Shown piece by piece: positions 23,039 through 33,721 of a stretch of DNA of 64,000 bases. The translations under genes and the position numbers were made by a program. The stretch lies in the NCBI GenBank assembly GCA_030141605.1, contig JAQGDQ010000146.1:424433-488432 (forward strand), read 5' to 3'. The stretch is from Tubiluchus corallicola (Eukaryota > Priapulida > Priapulimorpha > Priapulimorphida > Tubiluchidae). The notes beneath the pieces were generated by a model that was given only the letters and a program-made list of their open reading frames with translations, had not been told where the DNA came from and did no database searches. How positions within the stretch are numbered: the stretch's first letter is position 1; each line of letters begins with the position of its first letter.

Positions 23039-25210
23039 CTAAATAAAAGTGATTCTAGTTTTGGCAGTGTTCATATGTAGGACATTCAGACTCTCATATT
23101 CTTCAATAGTCTCAAAGATCTGATCTGGTTTAAATCCTCTGGAGGTGCAACGTTCCATGACGTCCGTCATCTTTAATGACTGCGAACCCGAATCTGGAAG
23201 CATGTCGCGAATCAGACTATACACCTGATCAGTTACGGTGAGAGCTCTACCTTGCTGCTCCGGCTGACCATTCAACGAGTCTTTGGACATCTCCATCAAC
23301 CGCATGGCTTCGTTAACGTCTTCCTTTTCAACAACGTTCACCAAGCGCAAACGAGCCAGAGCAGTGGAAAGACGGAGTATACCCAGCAAGGTTCGAGCGG
23401 AGGTAAACGTCATGTCCTTATTGTTTCGCGCCTCTTTTCTCATCTCAACGTAGGCGCCTGTGATATAGTCGGAAAGATTCTGCGGAATCGCCGGCTGTTT
23501 TTTCTGGCAGAGTGCGATGTAGCGACGCATCAGTTTCATGTCCAGCGGTTGGAATTGCGCCGGCGGTTGAACGCAGTGCTGGTGAACGTACGTGATGTGG
23601 TGCGCAAGTCGTAGGTCGTTGTCTCTGTCAGGCTTGTCCTGAATAAGCCACAGCAGGTCGAACCTTGACAGCAATGCGGCGGGAAGCTGAATGTTATGCT
23701 CAACGGATTTCTTGGGGTTGTACCTTCCATAGGCGGGGTTAGCCGCAGCGAGGATGGAAACGCGGGCGTTCAACGTCGTCATGATGCCCGCCTTAGCTAT
23801 AGAGATGGTCTGCTGTTCCATGACTTCGTGAATTGCAGTTCTGTCAGTGTCCATCATCTTGTCAAACTCGTCAATGCAGCAAACGCCCTGATCAGCAAGT
23901 ACGAGAGCGCCACCTTCAAGAACCATTTCTCCAGTCACAGGATCCTTCATAACAGCTGCAGTTAAACCGACGCCAGACGAACCACGTCCTGTTGTATACT
24001 GGCTTCTTGGAGCTAGTCTATCTATGTAAGACAGCAATTGACTTTTGGCTACACCAGGGTCACCCATCAGACAAATGTTTATGGACCCGCGAATTTTCAT
24101 TCCTCTTGGTGATCGATCAACTCCGCCGACAAGAAGCAGCAGTAGGGCTTTCTTGATGTCCTCGTGGCCATAGATTTCTGGTGCAATGCTGCCAGCAAGT
24201 TTTTCATAGAAGTCGTCTTCTGCCACTTGTCTGATTTCTTCTTCGGTAAGTTCTTCCACTCCTAGCTCGTCGTCTTCCGTTTTGTTCATCTTTATGACCC
24301 GGTGCGCTTCTAAAAACGTCTCTGAAAGTAAACCTTGTACAAGTTGTCTGAATCCGGCTTTCATCATGGGAAGGAAGACACCCGTCACACTGACATGGTC
24401 GCCTGGTTCTGCAATACGTGTGCACTCGCCTTTAACGAAAACCGTCATGCTACGTGGAATGCTTCCCATAGGAACCTGGTCACTATGCTCCTGAATTTTT
24501 AGCTCTTGAAACTTGATGAATTTACTTCCCCTGGTCTGCAAGTACAGTCTGCCACCAGATTTGTTGACCTGACAGTCTTCGCTCTGGCACATGAGCAAGG
24601 GCATGAATGATGGAGACGCTATTGGCTGATAAGTCTCCGAACCACACTGGTCGCAAGTGTACGTGGCCACTTGCATCATTGGCTTGACTTCTGTGCACCG
24701 CGTTACAATACCCTTCACGCAGACAAGTTTACCGATGCTGTCGGCTTTTATCTGACGAATGGCTAAGGGTTTTTGCAAGCTAGGCGTCTTAAAATACAAT
24801 TCAAATCTCCGAATGAGTTCAGCAGGAAATTTATTTCGCGGATCACGGTTCTCGGCATCTTGGTGATGTCGCTGTTCCATCATCAGCCGATGTTCTATAT
24901 ACACATCTAAAGAATCTTTAGCAGCTATGTCTCTTTCTTTAAACTGTGGCAAAAGTTCGTGGACGGCATCGCTAAAAAGGTTAACATAACGACGCGTGTT
25001 CCGCACTACCGATTCAGCGAGCTCTGAGTCGGTTTCTGTAACATCGTCAAGGTCGACGGTTAGTGCAACCTGTTCACGATGTGCAATTTTCATTAACTGA
25101 GAAGCGTACTTGAAATTTTTTCCACCTTCACCAGCATCTGACTCTGAATAGAAATCGGTCAAGAAAGATTTGATCGTTTCTTTTTCTGAAGCGTAGTCCT
25201 TAGCAGGCAT
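23039..25210 (-). CDS. MCM7: MCM7, DNA replication licensing helicase subunit
   Basis: One intact ATG-to-TAG frame of 723 codons. The product is the MCM7 subunit of the MCM2-7 hexamer, the ATP-driven motor of the CMG replicative helicase in the nucleus. Visible: the N-terminal helical domain with [20 protein letters not shown]; a C4 zinc ribbon (C186, C189, C208, C213); Walker A GDPGVAKS (383-390); Walker B with IDEFDK (446-451); sensor 1 AAANP (488-492); arginine finger SRFD (515-518); and a C-terminal winged-helix region ending RITFI. The blocks EHRLMMEQR and [15 protein letters not shown] match human MCM7 (719 residues), so MCM5 and other subunits are excluded. The start codon gives [11 protein letters not shown], aligned with the vertebrate N-terminus. 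No introns interrupt it, unlike the two split genes in this window, yet all motifs are intact. An intron limited to the 5' UTR is possible: TTTTACTTAG on the minus strand, 31 bp before the ATG, looks like an acceptor. Confidence 0.97.
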   Translation of the reverse strand: MPAKDYASEKETIKSFLTDFYSESDAGEGGKNFKYASQLMKIAHREQVALTVDLDDVTETDSELAESVVRNTRRYVNLFSDAVHELLPQFKERDIAAKDSLDVYIEHRLMMEQRHHQDAENRDPRNKFPAELIRRFELYFKTPSLQKPLAIRQIKADSIGKLVCVKGIVTRCTEVKPMMQVATYTCDQCGSETYQPIASPSFMPLLMCQSEDCQVNKSGGRLYLQTRGSKFIKFQELKIQEHSDQVPMGSIPRSMTVFVKGECTRIAEPGDHVSVTGVFLPMMKAGFRQLVQGLLSETFLEAHRVIKMNKTEDDELGVEELTEEEIRQVAEDDFYEKLAGSIAPEIYGHEDIKKALLLLLVGGVDRSPRGMKIRGSINICLMGDPGVAKSQLLSYIDRLAPRSQYTTGRGSSGVGLTAAVMKDPVTGEMVLEGGALVLADQGVCCIDEFDKMMDTDRTAIHEVMEQQTISIAKAGIMTTLNARVSILAAANPAYGRYNPKKSVEHNIQLPAALLSRFDLLWLIQDKPDRDNDLRLAHHITYVHQHCVQPPAQFQPLDMKLMRRYIALCQKKQPAIPQNLSDYITGAYVEMRKEARNNKDMTFTSARTLLGILRLSTALARLRLVNVVEKEDVNEAMRLMEMSKDSLNGQPEQQGRALTVTDQVYSLIRDMLPDSGSQSLKMTDVMERCTSRGFKPDQIFETIEEYESLNVLHMNTAKTRITFI

Positions 25211-25240
25211 GATGGCAGATCTCTTCTCTTCTGAGTGTTA

Positions 25241-25252
25241 CCTAAGTAAAAC
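25241..25252 (-). promoter_or_regulatory. Possible 3' splice site in the MCM7 5' UTR
   Basis: Read on the minus strand, GGTTTTACTTAG precedes GTAACACTCAGAAGAGAAG and then the ATG region. A pyrimidine-rich tract ending in AG is a fair acceptor. The matching donor and upstream exon were not identified with confidence. Confidence 0.3.
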
Positions 25253-25477
25253 CAAATTCGTAACTCATTTTAAGACGAATACAATTTTCATAATGCAAAT
25301 TTAACTTCTAAAAAATATAGGAAAAATATTAAAAGTTTTCTTGACAAATTTACATAATTCAGGCATAAAAAGACTTAGTAGTATAAAAATAACAGAGTGT
25401 AAGTACTAAGTCGCAAATGAGATACAGTTCTGCTTTTACTTAAAATCTACTATTTTATACACCACTGAATAAGTCAC

Positions 25478-26106
25478 TTAAAGGACAAGAAAAGAGGCAC
25501 CTGAAGTAGGTTTCAGAAAAATATCCTTAAAAAAATTGTTATTTTACAGCATTTTTATCATACTCGCGTTGAAAGGAATTGTGGTTTGTTTTCATTTTAA
25601 ATCTCCTACAATAGTGTTTCGACCGCGCCATTACATGACGTCACCTATGCAAACGTAAATCAGAGGAAGAAAAGGCAATGTTAAACTATGTCCCAAAAAA
25701 CCTTACGTGCAAATGTATATTACTTAGCATTTCGCTTACCTGCTTGAAAGCCTTATGTAACTAGAAAAGAAAATTATTAATTATTTAAAATGTTTTCACC
25801 AATTGGTAAAATGTCGCTGTAGGGTGCACCACTCACTAACTGAAAACGTATTTTTAAATTTTTTTGACAAGATACAGTAATTTAAAATTTTACTTAGTTA
25901 GTGACGTGTGCAGTACGAATGCTCTGATTATTTTTTCAAACTTTACTCAGTGTTATTTAAACGTTTTTCAAATGACTTATCGTCAAAATGGCTGCGTCTA
26001 ACGGTCATTAAAGGAGTTTAAATTTACATGTTTTACACAACGTTACTGCCGACACAAGTCTAGTACGCAAAAACACAGTGCGTTAGTGGTATAAAATTTC
26101 AAGATG
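25478..26106 (+). mobile_element. Family C element, copy C1
   Basis: It begins TTAAAGGACAAGAAAAG, then CACCTGAAGTAGGTTTCAG, and ends near TATAAAATTTCAAGATG. Shared internal blocks include CGTTGAAAGGAAT, CGCCATTACATGACGTCA, TAAAATGTCGCTG and CAAGATACAGTAATTTAAA. Five copies or parts occur in both orientations. The TTAA start suggests TTAA targeting, but the far end is not well defined. It lies 270 bp upstream of MCM7, in its likely promoter region. Confidence 0.7.
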
Positions 26107-26458
26107 AATTTTTTTAATTGTAAGTGGAAGGCTTTCCTGTGCTTCAAGCCTTTTCACCAACTAACTGTGCAGTAATTACTTGAAATAATATTCCAATTTC
26201 TTTTCTTTCACCCCAATGCTTAATCACCTTAGTTAATGCACATCATTTTAGTCAAAGAAAACCTATTAGATTTTAATTATGGGGATTCAGATTTTTGCGG
26301 ACACGGAAGGAAATTATTTGTGGACCAGGGATCATTTGTGTCCACAAGCAATCAGAGCAATCAAGAAAATTTTGTAGACAAATTCCAGGAACGTTGTACA
26401 GAAATCTGAATTTGTGGACGTAAGTTTCAAAGCTAAAAAAGTCGATATCATTGTGAAA

Positions 26459-26990
26459 TATCTTGTTTAAGCATTGCTTTATTGAGCAGTCAGTCAAGTT
26501 CTACCAATTCGGGCATAAATAGATCATCAAAGTCGCTAGGGAGCTTCGGGATCACTCCTCGTTCCTTGTCGATTCCATCACCGACAATATGAATGCGCAG
26601 CCTTTATCCTGTTGCAAGCGTCTCATGACGTGCATTGTGATCAGCTTTGCAGGGCTGTTTCCAATGTTCTTGTAATGATAGAAACCCTCCAAACATCCAC
26701 GAGGAGCAGCAAAGACATCGGAGTAGAAGTAACTTGGTATTTGTGGACACAAAACGTTGTGATCAGCTTTGCAGGGCTGTTTCCAATGTTCTTGTAATGA
26801 TAGAAACCCTCCAAACATCCACGAGGAGCAGCAAAGACATCGGAGTAGAAGTAACTTGGTATTTGTGGACACAGAGACTGAAACCTGTAAACTTGTGGAC
26901 AAGTTTTTTTCCTTGTACACAAAAGTCCACAATGGAGGTGACGCCTGAAAAAAGATGTCCACAAATCCATTTTGGCGGCCACAAAAATCA
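26459..26990 (-). pseudogene. Decayed coding fragment with a 122-bp internal tandem duplication
   Basis: The minus strand has a protein-like stretch, YFYSDVFAAPRGCLEGFYHY, KNIGNSPAKLITMHVMRRLQ and QDKGCAFILSV. One base out of frame, a second stretch (GVIPKLPSDFDDLF, then MPELVELD and a stop) continues it. AATAAA follows 8 bp after that stop. The first stretch is present twice (units starting 26639 and 26761, period 122 bp, nearly identical). TTTGTGGACA motifs recur in both orientations from 26290 to 26970. I do not recognise the family. The frameshift, duplication and missing 5' part argue for a pseudogene; a real terminal exon with a sequence error is the alternative. Confidence 0.4.
26639..26876. 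repeat. 122-bp tandem duplication
   Basis: GATCAGCTTTGCAGGGCTGT begins both copies (26639 and 26761), and both end with AACTTGGTATTTGTGGACAC. There are almost no differences over about 115 bp, so the event is recent relative to the decay of the fragment it lies in. Confidence 0.92.
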
Positions 26991-28208
26991 AGCACCCTTT
27001 AATTATGCACTGCATAATGTAGTTATTGTTAGTGATAGTGTCAAACTGATAATTATAGTATACAGTTTTACGGGAACACATTAAATGCTTTGAAAGAATG
27101 GAACCAGAGGCAAGAGGTCCACCAGGTAATCTATTGTATCCTTCTATTCTGTCAGGATGGTAGAAATGCATTTATTCTATTTTTCAATGAAAAATACACT
27201 ACATACTGATAGCTTCTGACTTGCAATAGTAATGTCGTACTTTTATAATATACTGCTTTTCAGTGCGAGTTAGTGACAGTACAATACATAGTTTGAGGCG
27301 AAATATATTTTGTAATTTGTGCGTTTTTTCAAAGTTGGGCATTAAAGAGACATTAAACTAACCCTGAGACTCAGTAAAGGAATATAGAAGTTTTTGAAAT
27401 GTGCAGGACAAATTAATTTTTTTCAAAAGCTGTTTTATGACAATTCCCAACATAAATTAAGCTAGTAAAATTGAAAAAAAGAAAATTCTGAAATAAGTAA
27501 AATATTTTGTTTTTTGTTTGTTTGCTTTTATTTGCTGAGATGCAAAATTACTGATAAAAAATTCTAATACAAAAAGGATGAGACCTTTTATAGTATATAT
27601 TTTATCGGCAAACTGAAACGAAAATTCTGTTTCGGTAACATTGCTAATTTCATGGCAATGTGAATACCAGCAATGTAATCTCACCCCGTGCATAAATACA
27701 AAAGAAACCCTACAGTACAGCAACTTTAGAACTGTACCATTTGAATGCATGTTTATATTTAGTGAATTTGAATAATGTTACTTTACTCAATCAGGCTCCC
27801 AAGGCCTAATACGGGCCATTTTTCAACAATAACAGTAAATTTCAAAAGTAGCTAAAGTATGCCACAAAAATATTTAGCATTTGTTTACTTTTCCAAACTC
27901 ACACTCACGAGCAGGCTTCGCCCTGTCGATCTATGGTAATCTTGCCTATACTAAATAACGGACAAAAGTCAAATGAACGTCAAATACATCTTCTTACAGT
28001 CGACAGATACTATTCAAACACAGAAGAGGACAGGTACTGGTGATTTCAGGGCAAAATAAGTGGATAAACAGGCTTGGGGTGTTTTTGCACCCATATCCAG
28101 CGGCCGAGGGTTAACAGTAATGTAGACAGTTATTTCATGTTACAGACCATAATCTGTTTTCAGTTAAAGCACAAGAAAACCCTCCACTTACATAAGGCTC
28201 AAAATATT
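26991..28208. other. Gene-free stretch
   Basis: Small open frames (27457-27750 minus, 28074-28286 plus) have no motif, and no repeat family was recognised. Confidence 0.5.
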
Positions 28209-28756
28209 CGTCTTGAAATTTTACACCACTTACGTACTATTTTACACCATTTTCGTATGCAAACAAGTTTAGATAACATTGTGTAAATTTTCACAAAATA
28301 ATCAGAGTATTCGTAGCGCACATGTAACTGACTAAGTAAAATTTAAATTACTGTATCTTGTCAATAAGATTACTAATACGCTTTTTGATTAGTGAGTGGT
28401 GCACCCTGGAGGGCGAGCCAGCGACATTTTATCAACTGGCACGAACATTTTAAATCAGTATTTCTAGTTACATAAGCCTTTCCAGCAGGTAAGTGAAATT
28501 CTAGGTAATATAGATTTGCATGGAAACTTTTTTGGGTCATATTTTAACATTGCCTTTTCTTCCCCTGATTTACGTGGTGTAATGACGTCATGTAATGGCT
28601 CTGTCAGAATAATATTCCGGGAGATTTAAAATGAAAACAAATGAAAATTCCTTTCAACGCGAATACGATATGCACATAAAATTGCTGTAAAGTAGCATAA
28701 TTTTTTAAGGCGATTTTTTGAAACCTACTTCAGGTGCCCCTTTTCTTGTCCTTTAA
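28209..28756 (-). mobile_element. Family C element, copy C2
   Basis: Reversed copy ending CCTTTTCTTGTCCTTTAA (TTAA at 28753-28756). It carries a perfect donor-like site, CAG|GTAAGTGAA at 28486, on the plus strand. Copies C1 and C2 are oriented toward each other. Confidence 0.68.
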
Positions 28757-28823
28757 GGGGAAAGTAAGTTGTCTATACCATGTCTGTAGATTATCAAAGT
28801 GCCTATACATATTTTTTACAAAA

Positions 28824-29027
28824 TTAATTATCCAGCTTCAAGATATTCAAATCATACTGTTTCATGAGGGTGGCAAATTCCAACTTTGTGCAAACTCTAG
28901 CTGCGCTTTTGCAATCAACGAAGTTAAGGAGACTTGACAAAAATTTGAACGTCGTTATCATAACTTTTACTGTGTAGTATTGACCATTACGCGATTTCAT
29001 CCAATTTGCGACAGAGCAGCATGAGCT
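28824..29027 (-). CDS. Possible terminal exon, unknown gene
   Basis: On the minus strand TTTGTGCTTTTCAG (a good acceptor) precedes an open stretch ending in a stop at 28824. Its residues NGQYYTVKVMITTFKFLSSL, then LNFVDCKSAARVCTKLEFAT and LMKQYDLNILKLDN, look protein-like and not like a simple repeat. No upstream exon, homologue or poly(A) signal was found, and a family C element starts about 70 bp after the stop. This is a guess worth checking against transcripts. Confidence 0.2.
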   Translation of the reverse strand, partial: SSCCSVANWMKSRNGQYYTVKVMITTFKFLSSLLNFVDCKSAARVCTKLEFATLMKQYDLNILKLDN

Positions 29028-31362
29028 GAAAAGCACAAAACAAAGACGACAATACCTGGCAAGCACGTGACGACCAGTCCCGTATTTTATTTTTCAATCG
29101 GGGTTTCCAGACTGTTAAACAATTGTATATTTATCTGAAAACTTTACATAATTACACGATACATCGGTATATTTAGTTATATTACAACTGATGAGACGAA
29201 ATTACCAGTCTACAACCATAATTATAAAAATAAATACTTACAGCTAGCTAAATATTTAAATTACTTTGACCTCTCAATGATTTGTTTTTTTCAACTCGCA
29301 CTTTAAATGATTAAATAATGAATTAGTGCACAGAATACGAAAACTATTTAATACTTTCACAAAAAGTTAACACGACAAACGCGCCAAAATTCCGGCACTG
29401 TATATAGAGGAGTCGCACGATTTTATTTCCGTGTTCATAGTTCGTGTGGTTGACATCGCCATACACACTTTGTCACCCATCTAAAAATGTTCATCAATGA
29501 TCGGTGGTGCCACCTATTTTTAACGAATAGAATTACGTCCGGCAGGGTGCAGACGCAATGTAAGACAGAGAACATAGTAATAATCTCTGCATGAATCTTT
29601 AGTTTTTAGTCGTCTAATCTTACCAAATGCAATCGTCTGAGTCCAAAGTTTATAATTTTTTATGAATTATAAGACTATTTTTCTTACCCCCCAAAAAACA
29701 CAGCAAAACTACACACGTAAGTAAAATAAGTAGCAACACAAAATACCAGGGGTGTATCAGCGTAAAAGTTAACAAAATTCCTGACCAGAATAACATCAGC
29801 ATTAGAAATTTTTATTTTTCTTTTACAAGTTTGAACATAAATGTCTGATAGTTAATGTTGTTTCTAGAAAAAATTCCACTGCCCTGACCATAAACTTTCA
29901 CATTACAGTTCACACGCAGCATGAAATCTTGAAAACCTTGGTAATGATATCGGGTTGTCAATACTTGAAACTTTAGACAAAAGTTCTCTCTGTCCTCAGA
30001 TGAGCACTTCAAGGTCAAAGGTACCAAAATTACAAATGTTGGGCAAGCACAACAGAGGTCACAAAATTCGTGATACCGAGCATAAATTCCTCTTTAACAA
30101 AATCTGAAGATTCTACTGAAATATACAAACAACTCGATCACAAATTATTGTAACAATCATGAAAATATTTAGGAATTTAATATAACTGTATTATAATGCA
30201 TGAAAATATTTAAGTAATACAATTTTAATATATATATGATTAAATAAACTAATAAAGCCTATAAAAAACTAACATAATCATTTATATGCTTGAACTAACT
30301 AATAAATCCTATAAAGAAGCAACACTGTTTTGGATATAAGCAGGAAATAGGCCATTGATCATATTTTGGAGACTGGATAGGAAAGAAGTCATTCTTGTTC
30401 AGTACGTCATGTCGTTTTATAACAAAATTTTGTCAGTCGAGTTCTCTTTAACAAGTTAGTAAGATGCGACAAAGATGTAAGTTTGATTTCTTCATATTTC
30501 ATATTATTATACATTTTGCCATTATAGCAGTTAATTATCTTTTTGACATTGGATTAGCAGAAAATGTTTTTATTTGCTTCAGACAAAACGAAGTCAAGTC
30601 ACACATAATGTGTCAGACAGTCAGTCAGTCAAAAATGTCATAATGTGATAGTGATTTTGGGATGAGATGATGATTGCCCATTTTGGACAATAAAGAATCA
30701 TAAATTACACTTAAGACTGTTGGACTTGTATTTAGCACATGTCGTGCACAAACATAGTCTGTCTATGGCTTAATAATAACAAAACACAAAGCTATAAGCA
30801 GAACTTAAACACACTGTCAAATAATCAACAAGAAATTAGACGGTAATTCAAAAGTGTCAATTATTAGTTATTCATTTTTATGGTCATTAAATTAAATAAC
30901 TTACATAAGCTTGTGCGAAATAATACAAAGGTGATTTCAGTTATTTCCCTATGCATGCATTTATCAAACAACATAATTTTACCAGTGTTTCCTAAATTAC
31001 TAAATTTACCGACAAATTTCAAATTACCACTGATTCACTATGTCAGATTACTCAAACTACGCACAGTGCTATTATTTTAGAAAAACAGGATCAAGAATGT
31101 AACAGCTAACTGTTAACAGACGAGAGGACATCTGCTTAGATCATAAGTTTGTTACATAAATGAATGATAAAGCTAGTCCAATATAGACGGTAAACAAGAG
31201 ATTTCAGACACACATTAACAAAAGTATATAACACGATTGGCATACAATTTACATAGGCACAAACAGTAAAAATACCATGTGAAAAAAATCCCTGTACAAA
31301 ATATGCAACAAACTTCACTTTCAAACTTCATTGAACACCAGTACATATTCTATCTCAATGAC
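29028..31362. other. Gene-free stretch
   Basis: AT-rich with no supported gene. TATATAGAGG at about 29401 inside a GC-richer patch (29380-29580) could be a TATA element, but no coding exon follows. GACAATAAAGAATCATAAATT at 30688 may be a retroelement tail. Confidence 0.45.
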
Positions 31363-32146
31363 GATGAAAACGAACAAAATTCACGTGATGCACTGCGTTT
31401 TAGGCCTATACACAGGGGCGTATCAAGTCTTTACGAATCCCCAGGCTGATAGTTCTGTCCTGCCCATCTCTATTGTGAATTTATGGTTGTTTATGTAATG
31501 AGGAGATTAAACAATTACTTGTGTTGTATTAGAAACATTATTAACCTAGTTTCTACGTGATTATTAATTGTGATTAATTAGATGTATTTGCATAGCGCTT
31601 GCTTGCTGTGTAATGCCTTGCACCTGTTCGTTATGAGGTATTTATATATATAAAAGCTGATTTCAGTAACTGCCTGCGGTGTGTTATAAAATATACATGA
31701 ATATGTGTATATGCGAAAATGAAAGTACATGTATATGTGAACATGAAAGTACATGATGAAAACGAACAAAATTCACGTGATGCACTGCGTTTTAGGCCTA
31801 TACACAGGGGCGTATCAAGTCTTTACGAATCCCCAGGCTGATAGTTCTGTCCTGCCCATCTCTATTGTGAATTTATGGTTGTTTATGTAATGAGGAGATT
31901 AAACAATTACTTGTGTTGTATTAGAAACATTATTAACCTAGTTTCTACGTGATTATTAATTGTGATTAATTAGATGTATTTGCATAGCGCTTGCTTGTTG
32001 TGTAATGCCTTGCACCTGTTCGTTATGAGGTATTTATATATATAAAAGCTGATTTCAGTAACTGCCTGCGGTGTGTTATAAAATATACATGAATATGTGT
32101 ATATGCGAAAATGAAAGTACATGTATATGTGAACATGAAAGTACAT
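31363..32146. repeat. 392-bp tandem duplication, near-identical
   Basis: The segment starting GATGAAAACGAACAAAATTC at 31363 is repeated from 31755. I saw one clear mismatch along the unit (TTGCTGTG versus TTGTTGTG). The unit spans 50 bp of the left flank and the first part of the hAT-like element described next. At its inner end a 24-bp unit (GAAAGTACATGTATATGTGAAC plus AT) is itself repeated. Confidence 0.92.
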
Positions 32147-32279
32147 GTATATGTGAACATGAAAGTACATGTATACACATTTTCCGAGGAGAATAAGAAT
32201 TTTTTCTAAAATGTGACACCCCTTAAACTTCAGAGCCCTAGACTGTAGCCTAGTTAGCCTGTTGGTTAATACGCCCCTG
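31413..32279. mobile_element. hAT-like MITE with internal duplication
   Basis: It begins CAGGGGCGTATCAAG and ends, inverted, CAGGGGCGTATTAAC. The flanks CCTATACA (31405-31412) and CCGATACT (32280-32287) match at six of eight positions, an 8-bp target duplication as made by hAT transposases. CAGGGGCG is a common hAT terminus. Without the duplicated 392 bp the element would be about 475 bp. No transposase. Confidence 0.68.
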
Positions 32280-32479
32280 CCGATACTATTTGTACTTTAA
32301 TTTGTGCTATACTATTTATGCAAATAAGATAAAAATAACATCATTAGTCCACCTGAGCTTATTTATACCCGACTTTACTTAGAGATGTATGATTGTGTTC
32401 GAGTGTGTGATTGTAAACAGAGAACATGCAGTGCAAGACCAGGCTTCATGTACAAAAACTGACATTTGAAACAAGTCAA

Positions 32480-32860
32480 TAAACCTTTTCACAGTTGCAG
32501 TGATTGACGATGACCGTGAAAAGGTTAAGTGAACCAGACAACGCAAATGTATACACTTGACAATGCCTTGCAGTCCAAGCTGTTGTGACAGTAACAGTTT
32601 TAGCAGCTAGCTAGAATCTTACCTAGTTCATTTTTTCTTGTTCCCAGGCAAGATCCTGTACCAAGCACTGTATGCACAGACTAATTAATGCATAATTAAG
32701 TAAAGTCATAATAACTGACGTCATTGTACTGATGCGGCAGATGGCTTTGCCGTACTCACACGTCACGTGGCAACTGTAGTTACGATGCGTTGCTGTGGTA
32801 CACTTAACCTTTGACCTACAGAAACTGCGTATGTGCACAACGAAAACGTGAAAAGGCTTA
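32480..32860 (+). mobile_element. Family B MITE, copy B3
   Basis: TA flanks (32480, 32859). Ends are AACCTTTTCACAGTTGCAG and, inverted, AGCCTTTTCACG. The inner inverted pair GTGAAAAGGTTAAGTG / CACTTAACCTTTGACC is well kept. It ends 79 bp beyond the carbonic anhydrase stop codon, so it lies in or beside that gene's 3' UTR. Confidence 0.75.
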
Positions 32861-32938
32861 TTTAAAAAAATAATCTTTTTTTGTATATTTCTATTTTATA
32901 TTTCCAAACAGGCGACTCAGACAAGGAAGGGCACCCTT

Positions 32939-33700
32939 TTACAATAATTCAGCAGCATTGCTCTCTGTTAGCCGGACGAAACATTCTTCTTTCTTGTCGA
33001 GCACGTAAAAATCACCCGAGTCAAGATGGAACCACCATGCGTGAAGTGTAACTTCGTCATTGGTAAGTACCTTCTCAAGAAACTTCAGACTACCAATGTT
33101 TTCCATTTGTTGCAATACATTTAGTTGAGAAAGCTTGTCTACATGTCCAAACTTGTCCTCGGGATCTATATACACCTTAAAAGACTTTTGCCCAGCCAGC
33201 CTTTCAAACTGAATTGGTTTTTTCGAATCTTGAAGTAATTGCTCGTATTTGGCAAAGGTATTGGAAGCATAGCCGCGCAGGTACTTTTGTAGAGGACCGT
33301 CTTTAGCCGGGTCTTGCTTTGACCCAAGGAGCTTATGAAGCGCATCCATTGCACGGCAATCAGAATGACCACAGATGATGACGTTTTTAATGCCGGCCAC
33401 TCGGCAACACAAATCCAACGCCGCTGTTTCAGAGCTTAAATCAGCACTATCTCCACCACTGCTGTCTTGGTGCGGCACCAAGTTACCTGCATTACGAATG
33501 ACAAACATGCTGCCTAGATGAGTTTGCGTTATGAAACTAGGTTGCAGTCGAGTATCCATACATGTAATATACAGAGCTTGTGGATCGAATGTTTCCGGAT
33601 GACTGCGTAACGCTTTCATTTCATTCACAACTTGAGACTTGTACTGCGAGGTATATTTTAGAACACCCTGTAGAATCTTATCCATGCAACGTGTAGCCAT
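32939..33700 (-). CDS. Beta-class carbonic anhydrase
   Basis: A single-exon frame of 253 codons from ATG (33698-33700) to TAA (32939-32941). The enzyme hydrates CO2 to bicarbonate; animal beta-CAs are mainly reported as mitochondrial. The zinc site is complete: C47 in CMDTR with the catalytic Asp49-Arg51 dyad, then H112 and C115 in GHSDCRAM. FVIRNAGNLVPH, YIDPEDKFGHVDKLSQLNVL and the C-terminal LHAWWFHLDSGDFYVLD closely follow insect beta-CAs. The frame is open seven codons further upstream without another ATG; a second Met (MDKILQGV, five codons in) is where many homologues begin, so it may be the true start. I see no strong mitochondrial presequence. TTTTCTAG on the minus strand about 50 bp before the ATG could be a 5' UTR acceptor. 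Vertebrates lack this class. Confidence 0.95.
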   Translation of the reverse strand: MATRCMDKILQGVLKYTSQYKSQVVNEMKALRSHPETFDPQALYITCMDTRLQPSFITQTHLGSMFVIRNAGNLVPHQDSSGGDSADLSSETAALDLCCRVAGIKNVIICGHSDCRAMDALHKLLGSKQDPAKDGPLQKYLRGYASNTFAKYEQLLQDSKKPIQFERLAGQKSFKVYIDPEDKFGHVDKLSQLNVLQQMENIGSLKFLEKVLTNDEVTLHAWWFHLDSGDFYVLDKKEECFVRLTESNAAELL

Positions 33701-33721
33701 GATGTTTGTGACTTCTGACAC

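Noticed and set aside
23252-24494. Several 60-120 codon frames overlapping MCM7 on either strand
   Set aside because: They are shadows of the MCM7 coding sequence in other frames.
23039-25210. MCM5 or another MCM subunit as the identity of the helicase gene
   Set aside because: N-terminal [24 protein letters not shown] and the C-terminal RITFI match MCM7, as does the 723-residue length.
30480-30720. CAGTCAGTCAGTC stretch and neighbouring AATAAAG
   Set aside because: Too short and isolated to call a repeat family or a poly(A) site.
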